The notes under the pieces: model-generated
Database searches by the model: none
Told to the model about the DNA's origin: nothing
Seen by the model: the letters and a program-made list of their open reading frames with translations, nothing else
Origin: Siphonodentalium dalli
Lineage: Eukaryota; Mollusca; Scaphopoda; Gadilida; Siphonodentaliidae
Assembly: GCA_032622095.1 (NCBI GenBank)
Contig: CP136061.1
Span: forward strand, 39,809,797-39,873,796
DNA: 64,000 nt
Reading direction: 5' to 3'
Part shown: piece after piece, positions 15,301 to 28,290 of the stretch
Position numbering within the stretch: the first letter of the stretch is position 1
Layout of the letters: the number at the start of each line of letters is the position of its first letter
Program-made: the position numbers and the translations under genes

Positions 15301-15960
15301 TCTACCTATAGCTACCCGCGGCTCGTTTAGAGTATATGAACATTGATATGTCATCGTTTAATAGATCTACCTATCCGCGGCTCGTTTAGAGTATATGAAC
15401 ATTGATATGTCGTCGTTTAATAAATCTACCTACCCGCGGCTCGTTTAGAGTATATGAACATTGATATGTCGTCGTTTAATAGATCTACCTATCCGCGGCT
15501 CGTTTAGAGTATATGAACATTGATATGTCGTCGTTTAATAAATCTACCTATCCGCGGCTCGTTTAGAGTATATGAACATTGATATGTCGTCGTTTAATAG
15601 ATCTACCTACCCGCGGCTCGTTTAGAGTATATGAACATTGATATGTCGTCGTTTAATAAATCTACCTACCCGCGGCTCGTTTAGAGTATATGAACATTGA
15701 TATGTCGTCGTTTAATAAATCTACCTACCCGCGGCTCGTTTAGAGTATATGAACATTGATATGTCGTCGTTTAATAAATCTACCTACCCGCGGCTCGTTT
15801 AGAGTATATGAACATTGATATGTCGTCGTTTAATAAATCTACCTATAGCTACCCGCGGCTCGTTTAGAGTATATGAACATTGATATGTCATCGTTTAATA
15901 GATCTACCTATCCGCGGCTCGTTTAGAGTATATGAACATTGATATGTCGTCGTTTAATAA
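15301..15960. repeat. 9-unit block duplicated with a 6-bp insertion
   Basis: TCTACCTATAGCTACCCG, a unit with six extra bases, occurs at 15301 and 15838. In both places the next unit has GTCATCG in place of GTCGTCG and is followed by the same CCTATCCGCGG unit. The spacing is 537 bp, nine units plus the six extra bases, so one ancestral mutated block was duplicated in tandem. Confidence 0.92.
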
Positions 15961-16879
15961 ATCTACCTACCCGCGGCTCGTTTAGAGTATATGAACATTG
16001 ATATGTCGTCGTTTAATAGATCTACCTACCCGCGGCTCGTTTAGAGTATATGAACATTGATATGTCGTCGTTTAATAGATCTACCTATCCGCGGCTCGTT
16101 TAGAGTATATGAACATTGATATGTCGTCGTTTAATAAATCTACCTACCCGCGGCTCGTTTAGAGTATATGAACATTGATATGTCGTCGTTTAATAGATCT
16201 ACCTACCCGCGGCTCGTTTAGAGTATATGAACATTGATATGTCGTCGTTTAATAAATCTACCTACCCGCGGCTCGATTAGAGTATATGAACATTGATATG
16301 TCGTCGTTTAATAAATCTACGTACCCGCGGCTCGTTTAGAGTATATGAACATTGATATGTCGTCGTTTAACAGATCTACCTACCCGCGGCTCGTTTAGAG
16401 TATATGAACATTGATATGTCGTCGTTTAATAGATCTACCTATCCGCAGCTCGTTTAGAGTATATGAACATTGATATGTCGTCGTTTAATAAATCTACGTA
16501 CCCGCGGCTCGTTTAGAGTATATGAACATTGATATGTCGTCGTTTAATAAATCTACCTACCCGCGGCTCGTTTAGAGTATATGAACATTGATATGTCGTC
16601 GTTTAATAGATCTACCTATCCGCAGCTCGTTTAGAGTATATGAACATTGATATGTCGTCGTTTAATAGATCTACCTACCCGCGGCTCGTTTAGAGTATAT
16701 GAACATTGATATGTCGTCGTTTAATAAATCTACCTACCCGCGGCTCGTTTAGAGTATATGAACATTGATATGTCGTCGTTTAATAGATCTACATACCCGT
16801 GGCTCGTTTAGAGTATATGAACATTGATATGTCGTCGTTTAATAGATCTACCAACCCGCGGCTCGTTTAGAGTATATGA

Positions 16880-17310
16880 ACATTGATATGACGTCGTTTA
16901 ATAGATCTACCTACCCGCGGCTCGTTTAGAGTATATGAACATTGATATGACGTCGTTTAATAGATCTACCTACCCGCGGCTCGTTTAGAGTATATGAACA
17001 TTGATATGACGTCGTTTAATAGATCTACCTACCCGCGGCTCGTTTAGAGTATATGAACATTGATATGACGTCGTTTAATAGATCTACCTACCCGCGGCTC
17101 GTTTAGAGTATATGAACATTGATATGTCGTCGTTTAATAGATCTAACTACCCGCGGCTCGTTTAGAGTATATGAACATTGATATGTCGTCGTTTAATAGA
17201 TCTACCTACCCGCGGCTCGTTTAGAGTATATGAACATTGATATGTCGTCGTTTAATAGATCTAACTACCCGCGGCTCGTTTAGAGTATATGAACATTGAT
17301 ATGACGTCGT
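16880..17310. repeat. Local cluster of TGACGTCG variant units
   Basis: Four consecutive units (TGACGTC at 16889, 16948, 17007 and 17066) and a fifth at about 17302 carry a T-to-A change that turns ATATGTCGTCG into ATATGACGTCG. Isolated copies also occur near 23028 and 23270. The run is best read as local amplification of one mutated monomer. The change creates a TGACGTC (CRE-like) core, probably by coincidence. Confidence 0.8.
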
Positions 17311-20300
17311 TTAATAATTCTACCTACCCGCGGCTCGTTTAGAGTATATGAACATTGATATGTCGTCGTTTAATAAATCTATCTACCCGCGGCTCGTTTA
17401 GAGTATATGAACATTGATATGTCGTCGTTTAATAGATCTACCTATCCGCGGCTCGTTTAGAGTATATGAACATTGATATGTCGTCGTTTAATAGATCTAC
17501 CTACACGCGGCTCGTTTAGAGTATATGAACATTGATATGTCGTCGTTTAATAGATCTAACTACCCGCGACTCGTTTAGAGTATATGAACATTGATATGTC
17601 GTCGTTTAACAGATCTACCTACCCGCGGCTCGTTTAGAGTATATGAACATTGATATGTCGTCGTTTAATAAATCTACCTACCCGCGGCTCGTTTAGAGTA
17701 TATGAACATTGATATGTCGTCGTTTAATAGATCTACCTACCCGCAGCTCGTTTAGAGTATATGAACATTGATATGTCGTCGTTTAACAGATCTACCTACC
17801 CGCGGCTCGTTTAGAGTATATGAACATTGATATGTCGTCGTTTAATAAATCTACCTACCCGCGGCTCGTTTAGAGTATATGAACATTGATATGTCGTCGT
17901 TTAATAGATCTACCTACCCGCGGCTCGTTTAGAGTATATGAACATTGATATGTCGTCCTTTAATAAATCTACCTACCCGCGGCTCGTTTAGAGTATATGA
18001 ACATTGATATGTCGTCGTTTAATAGATCTACCTACCTGCGGCTCGTTTAGAGTATATGAACATTGATATGTCGTCGTTTAATAGATCTACCTACCCGCGG
18101 CTCGTTTAGAGTATATGAACATTGATATGTCGTCGTTTAATAGATCTACCTACCCGCGGCTCGTTTAGAGTATATGAACATTGATATGTCGTCGTTTAAT
18201 AGATCTACCTACCCGCGGCTCGTTTAGAGTATATGAACATTGATATGTCGTCGTTTAATAGATCTACCTACCTGCGGCTCGTTTAGAGTATATGAACATT
18301 GATATGTCGTCGTTTAATAGATCTACCTACCCGCGGCTCGTTTAGAGTATATGAACATTGATATGTCGTCGTTTAATAAATCTACATACCTGCGGCTCGT
18401 TTAGAGTATATGAACATTGATATGTCGTCGTTTAATAGATCTACCTACCCGCGGCTCGTTTAGAGTATATGAACATTGATATGTCGTCGTTTAATAAATC
18501 TACCTACCCGCGGCTCGTTTAGAGTATATGAACATTGATATGTCGTCGTTTAATAAATCTACCTACCCGCGGCTCGTTTAGAGTATATGAACATTGATAT
18601 GTCGTCGTTTAATAAATCTACCTACCCGCGGCTCGTTTAGAGTATATGAACATTGATATGTCGTCGTTTAATAGATCTACCTACCCGCGGCTCGTTTAGA
18701 GTATATGAACATTGATATGTCGTCGTTTAATAAATCTACCTACCCGCGGCTCGTTTAGAGTATATGAACATTGATATGTCGTCGTTTAATAGATCTACCT
18801 ACCCGCGGCTCGTTTAGAGTATATAAACATTGATATGTCGTCGTTTAATAGATCTACCTACCCGCGGCTCGTTTAGAGTATATGAACATTGATATGTCGT
18901 CGTTTAATAGATCTACCTACCCGCGGCTCGTTTAGAGTATATGAACATTGATATGTCGTCGTTTAATAAATCTACCTACCCGCGGCTCGTTTAGAGTATA
19001 TAAACATTGATATGTCGTCGTTTAATAAATCTACATACCCGCGGCTCGTTTAGAGTATATGAACATTGATATGTCGTCGTTTAATAGATCTACCTACCCG
19101 CGGCTCGTTTAGAGTATATGAACATTGATATGTCGTCGTTTAATAGATCTACCTATCCGCGGCTCGTTTAGAGTATATGAACATTGATATGTCGTCGTTT
19201 AATAAATCTACCTACCCGCGGCTCGTTTAGAGTATATGAACATTGATATGTCGTCGTTTAATAAATCTACCTACCCGCGGCTCGTTTAGAGTATATGAAC
19301 ATTGATATGTCGTCGTTTAATATATCTACCTACCCGCGGCTCGTTTAGAGTATATGAACATTGATATGTCGTCGTTTAATAAATCTACCTACCCGCGGCT
19401 CGTTTAGAGTATATGAACATTGATATGTCGTCGTTTAATAGATCTACCTACCCGCGGCTCGTTTAGAGTATATGAACATTGATATGTCGTCGTTTAATAG
19501 ATCTACCTATCCGCGGCTCGTTTAGAGTATATGAACATTGATATGTCGTCGTTTAATAAATCTACCTACCCGCGGCTCGTTTAGAGTATATGAACATTGA
19601 TATGTCGTCGTTTAATAAATCTACCTACCCGCGGCTCGTTTAGAGTATATGAACATTGATATGTCGTCGTTTAATAGATCTACCTACCCGCGGCTCGTTT
19701 AGAGTATATGAACATTGATATGTCGTCGTTTAATAGATCTACCTATCCGCGGCTCGTTTAGAGTATATGAACATTGATATGTCGTCGTTTAATAAATCTA
19801 CCTACCCGCGGCTCGTTTAGAGTATATGAACATTGATATGTCGTCGTTTAATAAATCTACCTACCCGCGGCTCGTTTAGAGTATATGAACATTGATATGT
19901 CGTCGTTTAATAAATCTACCTATCCGCGGCTCGTTTAGAGTATATGAACATTGATATGTCGTCGTTTAATAAATCTACCTACCCGCGACTCGTTTAGAGT
20001 ATATGAACATTGATATGTCGTCGTTTAATAAATCTACCTATCCGCGGCTCGTTTAGAGTATATGAACATTGATATGTCGTCGTTTAATAGATCTACCTAC
20101 CCGCGGCTCGTTTAGAGTATATGAACATTGATATGTCGTCGTTTAATAAATCTACCTACCCGCGACTCGTTTAGAGTATATGAACATTGATATGTCGTCG
20201 TTTAATAAATCTACCTATCCGCGGCTCGTTTAGAGTATATGAACATTGATATGTCGTCGTTTAATAGATCTACCTACCCGCGGCTCGTTTAGAGTATATG

Positions 20301-23300
20301 AACATTGATATGTCGTCGTTTAATAGATCTAACTACCCGCGGCTCGTTTAGAGTATATGAACATTGATATGTCGTCGTTTAATAGAGCTACCTACCCGCG
20401 GCTCGTTTAGAGTATATGAACATTGATATGTCGTCGTTTAATAGATCTACCTACCCGCGGCTCGTTTAGAGTATATGAACATTGATATGTCGTCGTTTAA
20501 TAAATCTACCTACCCGCGGCTCGTTTAGAGTATATGAACATTGATATGTCGTCGTTTAATAAATCTACCTACCCGCGGCTCGTTTAGAGTATATGAACAT
20601 TGATATGTCGTCGTTTAATAAATCTACCTATCCGCGGCTCGTTTAGAGTATATGAGCATTGATATGTCGTCGTTTAATAGATCTAACTACCCGCGGCTCG
20701 TTTAGAGTATATGAACATTGATATGTCGTCGTTTAATAGATCTACCTACCCGCGGCTCGTTTAGAGTATATGAACATTGATATGTCGTCGTTTAATAGAT
20801 CTACCTACCCGCGGCTCGTTTAGAGTATATGAACATTGATATGCCGTCGTTTAATAGATCTACCTACCCGCGGCTCGTTTAGAGTATATGAACATTGATA
20901 TGCCGTCGTTTAATAGATCTACCTACCCGCGGCTCGTTTAGAGTATATGAACATTGATATGTCGTCGTTTAATAAATCTAACTACCCGCGGCTCGTTTAG
21001 AGTATATGAACATTGATATGTCGTCGTTTAATAGATATACCTACCCGCGGCTCGTTTAGAGTATATGAACATTGATATGTCGTCGTTTAATAGATCTACC
21101 TACCCGCGGCTCGTTTAGAGTATATGAACATTGATATGTCGTCGTTTAATAGATCTACCTACACGCGGCTCGTTTAGAGTATATGAACATTGATATGTCG
21201 TCGTTTAATAAATCTACCTATCCACGGTTCGTTTAGAGTATATGAACATTGATATGTCGTCGTTTAATAAATCTAACTACCCGCGGCTCGTTTAGAGTAT
21301 ATGAACATTGATATGTCGTCGTTTAATAAATCTACCTACCCGCGGCTCGTTTAGAGTATATGAACATTGATATGTCGTCGTTTAATAAATCTACCTACCC
21401 GCGGCTCGTTTAGAGTATATGAACATTGATATGTCGTCGTTTAATAAATCTACCTACCCGCGGCTCGTTTAGAGTATATGAACATTGATATGTCGTCGTT
21501 TAATAAATTTACCTACCCGCGGCTCGTTTAGAGTATATGAACATTGATATGTCGTCGTTTAATAAATCTAACTACCCGCGGCTCGTTTAGAGTATATGAA
21601 CATTGATATGTCGTCGTTTAATAGATCTACCTACCCGCGGCTCGTTTAGAGTATATGAACATTGATATGTCGTCGTTTAATAGATCTAACTACCCGCGGC
21701 TCGTTTAGAGTCTATGAACATTGATATGTCGTCGTTTAATAGATCTACCTACCCGCGGCTCGTTTAGAGTATATGAACATTGATATGTCGTCGTTTAATA
21801 GATCTAACTACCCGCGGCTCGTTTAGAGTATATGAACATTGATATGTCGTCGTTTAATAAATCTCCCAACCCGCGGCTCGTTTAGAGTATATGAACATTG
21901 ATATGTCGTCGTTTAATAGATCTAACTACCCGCGGCTCGTTTAGAGTATATGAACATTGATATGTCGTCGTTTAATAAATCTACCTACCCGCGGCTCGTT
22001 TAGAGTATATGAACATTGATATGTCGTCGTTTAATAAATCTAACTACCCGCGGCTCGTTTAGAGTATATGAACATTGATATGTCGTCGTTTAATAGATCT
22101 ACCTACCCGCGGCTCGTTTAGAGTCTATGAACATTGATATGTCGTCGTTTAATAGATCTACCTACCCGCGGCTCGTTTAGAGTATATGAACATTGATATG
22201 TCGTCGTTTAATAAATCTACCTATCCGCGGCTCGTTTAGAGTATATGAACATTGATATGTCGTCGTTTAATAGATCTACCTACCCGCGGCTCGTTTAGAG
22301 TATATGAACATTGATATGTCGTCGTTTAATAGATCTAACTACCCGCGGCTCGTTTAGAGTATATGAACATTGATATGTCGTCGTTTAATAGATCTACCTA
22401 CCCGCGGCTCGTTTAGAGTATATGAACATTGATATGTCGTCGTTTAATAAATCTACCTATCCGCGGCTCGTTTAGAGTATATGAACATTGATATGTCGTC
22501 GTTTAATAGATCTACCTACCCGCGGCTCGTTTAGAGTATATGAACATTGATATGTCGTCGTTTAATAGATCTAACTACCCGCGGCTCGTTTAGAGTATAT
22601 GAACATTGATATGTCGTCGTTTAATAGATCTACCTATCCGCTGCTCGTTTAGAGTATATGAACATTGATATGTCGTCGTTTAATAAATCTACCTACCCGC
22701 GGCTCGTTTAGAGTATATGAACATTGATATGTCGTCGTTTAATAGATCTACCTACCCGCGGCTCGTTTAGAGTATATGAACATTGATATGTCGTCGTTTA
22801 ATAGATCTACCTACCCGCGGCTCGTTTAGAGTATATGAACATTGATATGTCGTCGTTTAATAGATCTACCTATCCGCGGCTCGTTTAGAGTATATGAACA
22901 TTGATATGTCGTCGTTTAATAAATCTACCTACCCGCGGCTCGTTTAGAGTATATGAACATTGATATGTCGTCGTTTAATAAATCTACCTACCCGCGGCTC
23001 GATTAGAGTATATGAACATTGATATGACGTCGTTTAATAAATCTACCTACCCGCGGCTCGTTTAGAGTATATGAACATTGATATGTCGTCGTTTAATAGA
23101 TCTACCTACCCGCGGCTCGTTTAGAGTATATGAACATTGATATGTCGTCGTTTAATAAATCTACCTACCCGCGGCTCGTTTAGAGTATATGAACATTGAT
23201 ATGTCGTCGTTTAATAAATCTACCTACCCGCGGCTCGTTTACAGTATATGAACATTGATATGACGTCGTTTAATAAATCTACCTACCCGCGGCTCGTTTA

Positions 23301-26255
23301 GAGTATATGAACATTGATATGTCGTCGTTTAATAAATCTACCTACCCGCGGCTCGTTTAGAGTATATGAACATTGATATGTCGTCGTTTAATAGATCTAC
23401 CTACCCGCGGCTCGTTTAGAGTATATGAACATTGATATGTCGTCGTTTAATAGATCTACCTACCCGCGGCTCGTTTAGAGTACATGAACATTGATATGTC
23501 GTCGTTTAATAGATCTACCTACCCGCGGCTCGTTTAGAGTACATGAACATTGATATGTCGTCGTTTAATAGATCTACCTACCCGCGGCTCGTTTAGAGTA
23601 TATGAACATTTATATGTCGTCGTTTAATAGATCTACCCACCCGCGGCTCGATTAGAGTATATGAACATTGATATGTCGTCGTTTAATAGATCTACCTACC
23701 CGCGGCTCGTTTAGAGTATATGAACATTGATATGTCGTCGTTTAATAAATCTACCTACCCGCGGCTCGTTTAGAGTATATGAACATTGATATGTCGTCGT
23801 TTAATAGATCTACCTACCCGCGGCTCGATTAGAGTATATGAACATTTATATGTCGTCGTTTAATAAATCTACCTACCCGCGGCTCGTTTAGAGTATATGA
23901 ACATTGATATGTCGTCGTTTAATAGATCTACCCACCCGCGGCTCGTTTAGAGTATATGAACATTGATATGTCGTCGTTTAATAGATCTAACTACCCGCGG
24001 CTCGTTTAGAGTACATGAACATTGATATGTCGTCGTTTAATAGATCTACCTACCCGCGGCTCGTTTAGAGTATATGAACATTGATATGTCGTCGTTTAAT
24101 AGATCTACCTATCCGCGACTCGTTTAGAGTATATGAACATTGATATGTCGTCGTTTAATAAATATACCTACCCGCGGCTCGTTTAGAGTATATGAACATT
24201 GATATGTCGTCGTTTAATAGATCTACCTATCCGCGACTCGTTTAGAGTATATGAACATTGATATGTCGTCGTTTAATAAATCTACCTACCCGCGGCTCGT
24301 TTAGAGTATATGAACATTGATATGTCGTCGTTTAATAAATCTACCTATCCGCGGCTCGTTTAGAGTATATGAACATTTATATGTCGTCGTTTAATAGATC
24401 TACCTACCCGCGGCTCGTTTAGAGTATATGAACATTGATATGTCGTCGTTTAATAAATCTACATATCCGCGACTCGTTTAGAGTATATGAACATTGATAT
24501 TTCGTCGTTTAATAGATCTAACTACCCGCGGCTCGTTTAGAGTATATGAACATTGATATGTCGTCGTTTAATAGATCTACCTATCCGCGGCTCGTTTAGA
24601 GTATATGAACATTGATATGTCGTCGTTTAATAGATCTACCTACCCGCGGCTCGTTTAGAGTATATAAACATTGATATGTCGTCGTTTAATAGATCTACCT
24701 ACCCGCGGCTCGTTTAGAGTATATGAACATTGATTTGTCGTCGTTTAATAAATCTACCTACCCGCGGCTTGTTTAGAGTATATGAACATTGATATGTCGT
24801 CGTTTAATAAATCTACCTACCCGCGGCTCGTTTAGAGTATATGAACATTGATATGTCGTCGTTTAATAAATCTACCTATCCGCGGCTCGTTTAGAGTATA
24901 TGAACATTGATATGTCGTCGTTTAATAGATCTACCTACCCGCGGCTCGTTTAGAGTATATGAACATTGATATGTCGTCGTTTAATAAATCTACCTACCCG
25001 CGGCTCGTTTAGAGTATATGAACATTGATATGTTGTCGTTTAATAAATCTAACTACCCGCGGCTCGTTTAGAGTATATGAACATTGATATGTCGTCGTTT
25101 AATAGATCTACCTACCCGCGGCTCGTTTAGAGTATATGAACATTGATATGTCGTCGTTTAATAAATCTACATATCCGCGACTCGTTTAGAGTATATGAAC
25201 ATTGATATGTCGTCGTTTAATAGATCTACCTACCCGCGGCTCGTTTAGAGTATATGAACATTGATATGTCGTCGTTTAATAGATCTACCTACCCGCAGCT
25301 CGTTTAGAGTATATGAACATTGATATGTCGTCGTTTAATAGATCTACCTACCCGCGGCTCGTTTAGAGTATATGAACATTGATATGTCGTCGTTTAATAA
25401 ATCTACCTACCCGCGGCTCGTTTAGAGTATATGAACATTGATATGTCGTCGTTTAATAAATCTACATATCCGCGACTCGTTTAGAGTATATGAACATTGA
25501 TATGTCGTCGTTTAATAAATCTACCTACCCGCGGCTCGTTTAGAGTATATGAACATTGATATGTCGTCGTTTAATAAATCTACCTACCCGCGGCTCGTTT
25601 AGAGTATATGAACATTGATATGTCGTCGTTTATTAAATCTACCTACCCGCGGCTCGTTTAGAGTATATGAACATTGATATGTCGTCGTTTAATAAATCTA
25701 CCTACCCGCGGCTCGTTTAGAGTATATGAACATTGATATGTCGTCGTTTAATAAATCTACCTACCCGCGGCTCGTTTAGAGTATATGAACATTGATATGT
25801 CGTCGTTTAATAAATCTACCTACCCGCGGCTCGTTTAGAGTATATGAACATTGATATGTCGTCGTTTAATAAATCTACCTACCCGCGGCTCGTTTAGAGT
25901 ATATGAACATTGATATGTCGTCGTTTAATAAATCTACATATCCGCGACTCGTTTAGAGTATATGAACATTGATATGTCGTCGTTTAATAGATCTACCTAC
26001 CCGCGGCTCGTTTAGAGTATATGAACATTGATATGTCGTCGTTTAATAGATCTACCTACCCGCGGCTCGTTTAGAGTATATGAACATTGATATGTCGTCG
26101 TTTAATAAATCTACCTACCCGCGGCTCGTTTAGAGTATATGAACATTGATATGTCGTCGTTTAATAAATCTACATATCCGCGACTCGTTTAGAGTATATG
26201 AACATTGATATGTCGTCGTTTAATAAATCTACATATCCGCGACTCGTTTAGAGTA

Positions 26256-27540
26256 AGATCGGCCAGAATTTTGGGATGTCTCGGTGTGTCATTCCGATCG
26301 ATACATGGTCATTTCAACAAGGAATGAGAATATGTTACGCACGTTATATACAACAATAGATACAATTACATAATATAGTGACAACAATAAGGGTTGCTAT
26401 TCAGGATATCATGACGTATTACATGCGTGTCCAACTCACTCAGCGACTGGCAGCCAAATGAATACATCCAGAAATCTTGTGACGATATATCCAGAATTAG
26501 GAACATCGATAAATCGAAGATATTGATTATTCGATATAAGGAGTGCGTTTTTAGATCAGTGATAATAGAATCAATGCAAGTAAGTTGTTGTCGCAAGTCG
26601 TCGTGTTGAGGATGTTAGCCATTCGAACTGATATGGTGAGATACTTAAGGTTGGTCCAGGAGGGCATACGACGTGGTTTCACATTCCGAAAGAAATCTAC
26701 ATTTTCCACTTGAAGTGTTTCGTATGAGGACGTCATATAGTGTTTCACTGTAGCCGCCCATTGCGATTGGTTGGGAAAAAAGGCCGTTTCTGCATATGTG
26801 ATCAGGTACTATAATACAAGTTTTGTTTCCGCAAAATGTGGATAATATCTCCCAGAAATCCAAAAGGAGGGCGAATATACAATAAGTACACGTGAAGATT
26901 GAATAGATTAATTCTAAGAGCTTATCGATGGGTGTGTGTTAAATTTATCAGGGTACGCATGAAAAAGAGTTTCCTTTTCTCAATATCCACTGTCAGTGGG
27001 TTGAGACACAAAAAGAGACAGGACCATTTCCGTGTTCGTCCTTGCGGTAAACATTGGATTGTTTTTTAGACACATGCTGTTCGACTCGCAGAAAATTTGC
27101 TTCTGATAGCTACCACATCTCACAGCCATATAAAGCCATATAAACAACATGCTTTAGTATGATCAGCTGAGAGATTGGCGATAGATATTTTATGGTGGCC
27201 GACCTGCACGCAACGAAGGGGGTTTTACGCATTAGTTCACATGCTCTGTCTATATTTGGTTGACGATCGCACTTCTGGTTTTCGGGTATCCCAAGATGTA
27301 CCACGCTCTTCACTTTTTTGAGTTAGTTAGTTTCCACATCGAGCTGACTCATGCTTGCCTTGAAAGGTATGCTTTTGGCCCGAAGACAACAGTTTCTACC
27401 TCCCTTTTGGAAAAAGAGTACTCGAACTTCCAGGTAATACTGTAATTGTGACTTAGCATGTTCTTCAAGCCCCCTTCAGAATAAGATAACAAACCGAGAT
27501 TGGCGATATATATTTACTTATCGATCTTATCTATTTACTG
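26256..27540 (-). pseudogene. Decayed LINE reverse transcriptase 3' part, abutting the satellite
   Basis: The minus strand reads as the C-terminal half of a non-LTR retrotransposon ORF2 with frameshifts and stops. At about 27430-27360 there is a peptide resembling the palm end (EVETVVFG). At 27313-27110 the peptide includes VKSVVHLGIPENQ, LMRKTPFVACRSA and YMALYGCEMW, the usual thumb-region pattern ending in ALYGCE-W. Just downstream a shifted frame gives CLKNNPMFTARTNTEMVLSL, matching the CLKRIQGLPVRTRTDSVLSL of the fragment at 41606-42169. The rest to 26262 is open but not recognisable. A short second copy of the SPIS region lies near 27490-27520. The satellite begins directly at the downstream (3') side of this remnant. 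Confidence 0.75.
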
Positions 27541-27665
27541 GATCTACCTATCCGCGACATGGGCGAGAATCGGGACTGATTTCAAGCTTGACCAGAGGGA
27601 CATCTCAACGTGTCATTCCGGTCGATACATGGTCATTTCGATAAGAAATGAGAATTTGTCACGCA
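27541..27665. repeat. Orphan satellite piece plus copy of the array's right flank
   Basis: Positions 27541-27558 read GATCTACCTATCCGCGAC, identical to 18 bases of the satellite monomer. About 40 unrelated bases follow, then GTGTCATTCCGGTCGATACA and sequence matching 26289-26340, the DNA immediately right of the array (GTGTCATTCCGATCGATACA). The order is therefore the same at both places: satellite, short spacer, conserved flank. This suggests that the satellite unit and this flank once belonged to one dispersed element. Confidence 0.8.
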
Positions 27666-27988
27666 TATTGAAGCAATGAAAACTCACACTGAGTAAGTGT
27701 CTCTATGAATATGATACCCCGGAGGTAATTTACCCTCGTAAATCAACGGTCGTATTTCTAGTACAATGAGTGGCCGGAGCGCGCATTCGGATTAACCTGC
27801 ATTTATTGGTAATGAATCTACATCCCAAGTATAATTAGACTAGTTACCCCCTCCCTCCACTGGAATCCGACATTGATGTTAAAATAGGTACCGAAGAGAG
27901 GACGTACGTTTTTGTTACAGAAGATACGAGTTTAGGGAATTAAGTCCTTCAATTGTACACGAAAAGTGTCAATATCTTAACAGCAGCA
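27666..27988. other. Unassigned interval, no gene seen
   Basis: No open frame, tandem repeat or inverted repeat stands out here. It is followed directly by the simple-repeat tail of a minus-strand LINE. Confidence 0.5.
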
Positions 27989-28290
27989 GTAAGATAAGAT
28001 AAGATAAGATGATTTATTGCAATACACCAATACATACAATGGAGGCAGTTGCAAAAATAGTTAATGCATGGAAAGTTACACATTAAAATAAAATACATGT
28101 AATAGGCATATGTACGATATATAATCCTTATAGTGTTATAAATTAATACTGTCAACGTTTATTTCCCCAAATTGCCATTCTGTCTTTATAGAAAGAATAA
28201 TCGGATCATGTTGCACACGGAATTGATTATTCGTTCGTCCTTGTTTTTCATAATGCTATAATTATTAGCAATATCAAACAGGTTTTCTTT
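27989..28290 (-). pseudogene. LINE 3' end: last coding exon, 3' UTR and (CTTAT)n tail
   Basis: On the minus strand the frame from 28290 to 28186 encodes KENLFDIANNYSIM, DERIINSVCNMIRLFFL and a stop at 28188-28186, a typical C-terminal tail of a non-LTR retrotransposon ORF2. A UTR of about 170 bases follows, with AATAAA at 28018-28013. It ends in four or so copies of ATCTT/CTTAT (AAGAT on the plus strand, 27990-28011), the kind of short tandem tail on which such elements end. The upstream coding part lies beyond the inserted MITE at 28748-28910. Confidence 0.8.

Larger units (their letters stand above)
379..26255. repeat. 59-bp satellite array, about 438 units
   Basis: A head-to-tail tandem array with a strict 59-bp period: each 60-base line shifts the motif by one base. 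Taking CCGCGG as unit positions 1-6, the unit runs through CTCGTTTAGAG and TATATGAACATTGATATG to GTCGTCG at 36-42 and ends AATARATCTAMCTAY. The frequent variable sites are position 6 (G/A), 49 (A/G), 55 (C/A) and 59 (C/T); A at 6 usually travels with T at 59. Indels are rare: a 2-bp insertion near 3880, 1 bp near 4390 and a 6-bp insertion near 15310 and again near 15847. No mobile element interrupts the 25.9 kb. Each unit carries stop codons and the period is not a multiple of three, so it is not coding. It could be centromeric or pericentromeric, but nothing in the sequence proves this. The copy number depends on assembly accuracy. Confidence 0.99.

Noticed and set aside
379-26255. CRISPR-like array of short regular repeats
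   Set aside because: There are no unique spacers. The whole 59-bp unit is repeated with only point variants, so it is a satellite.
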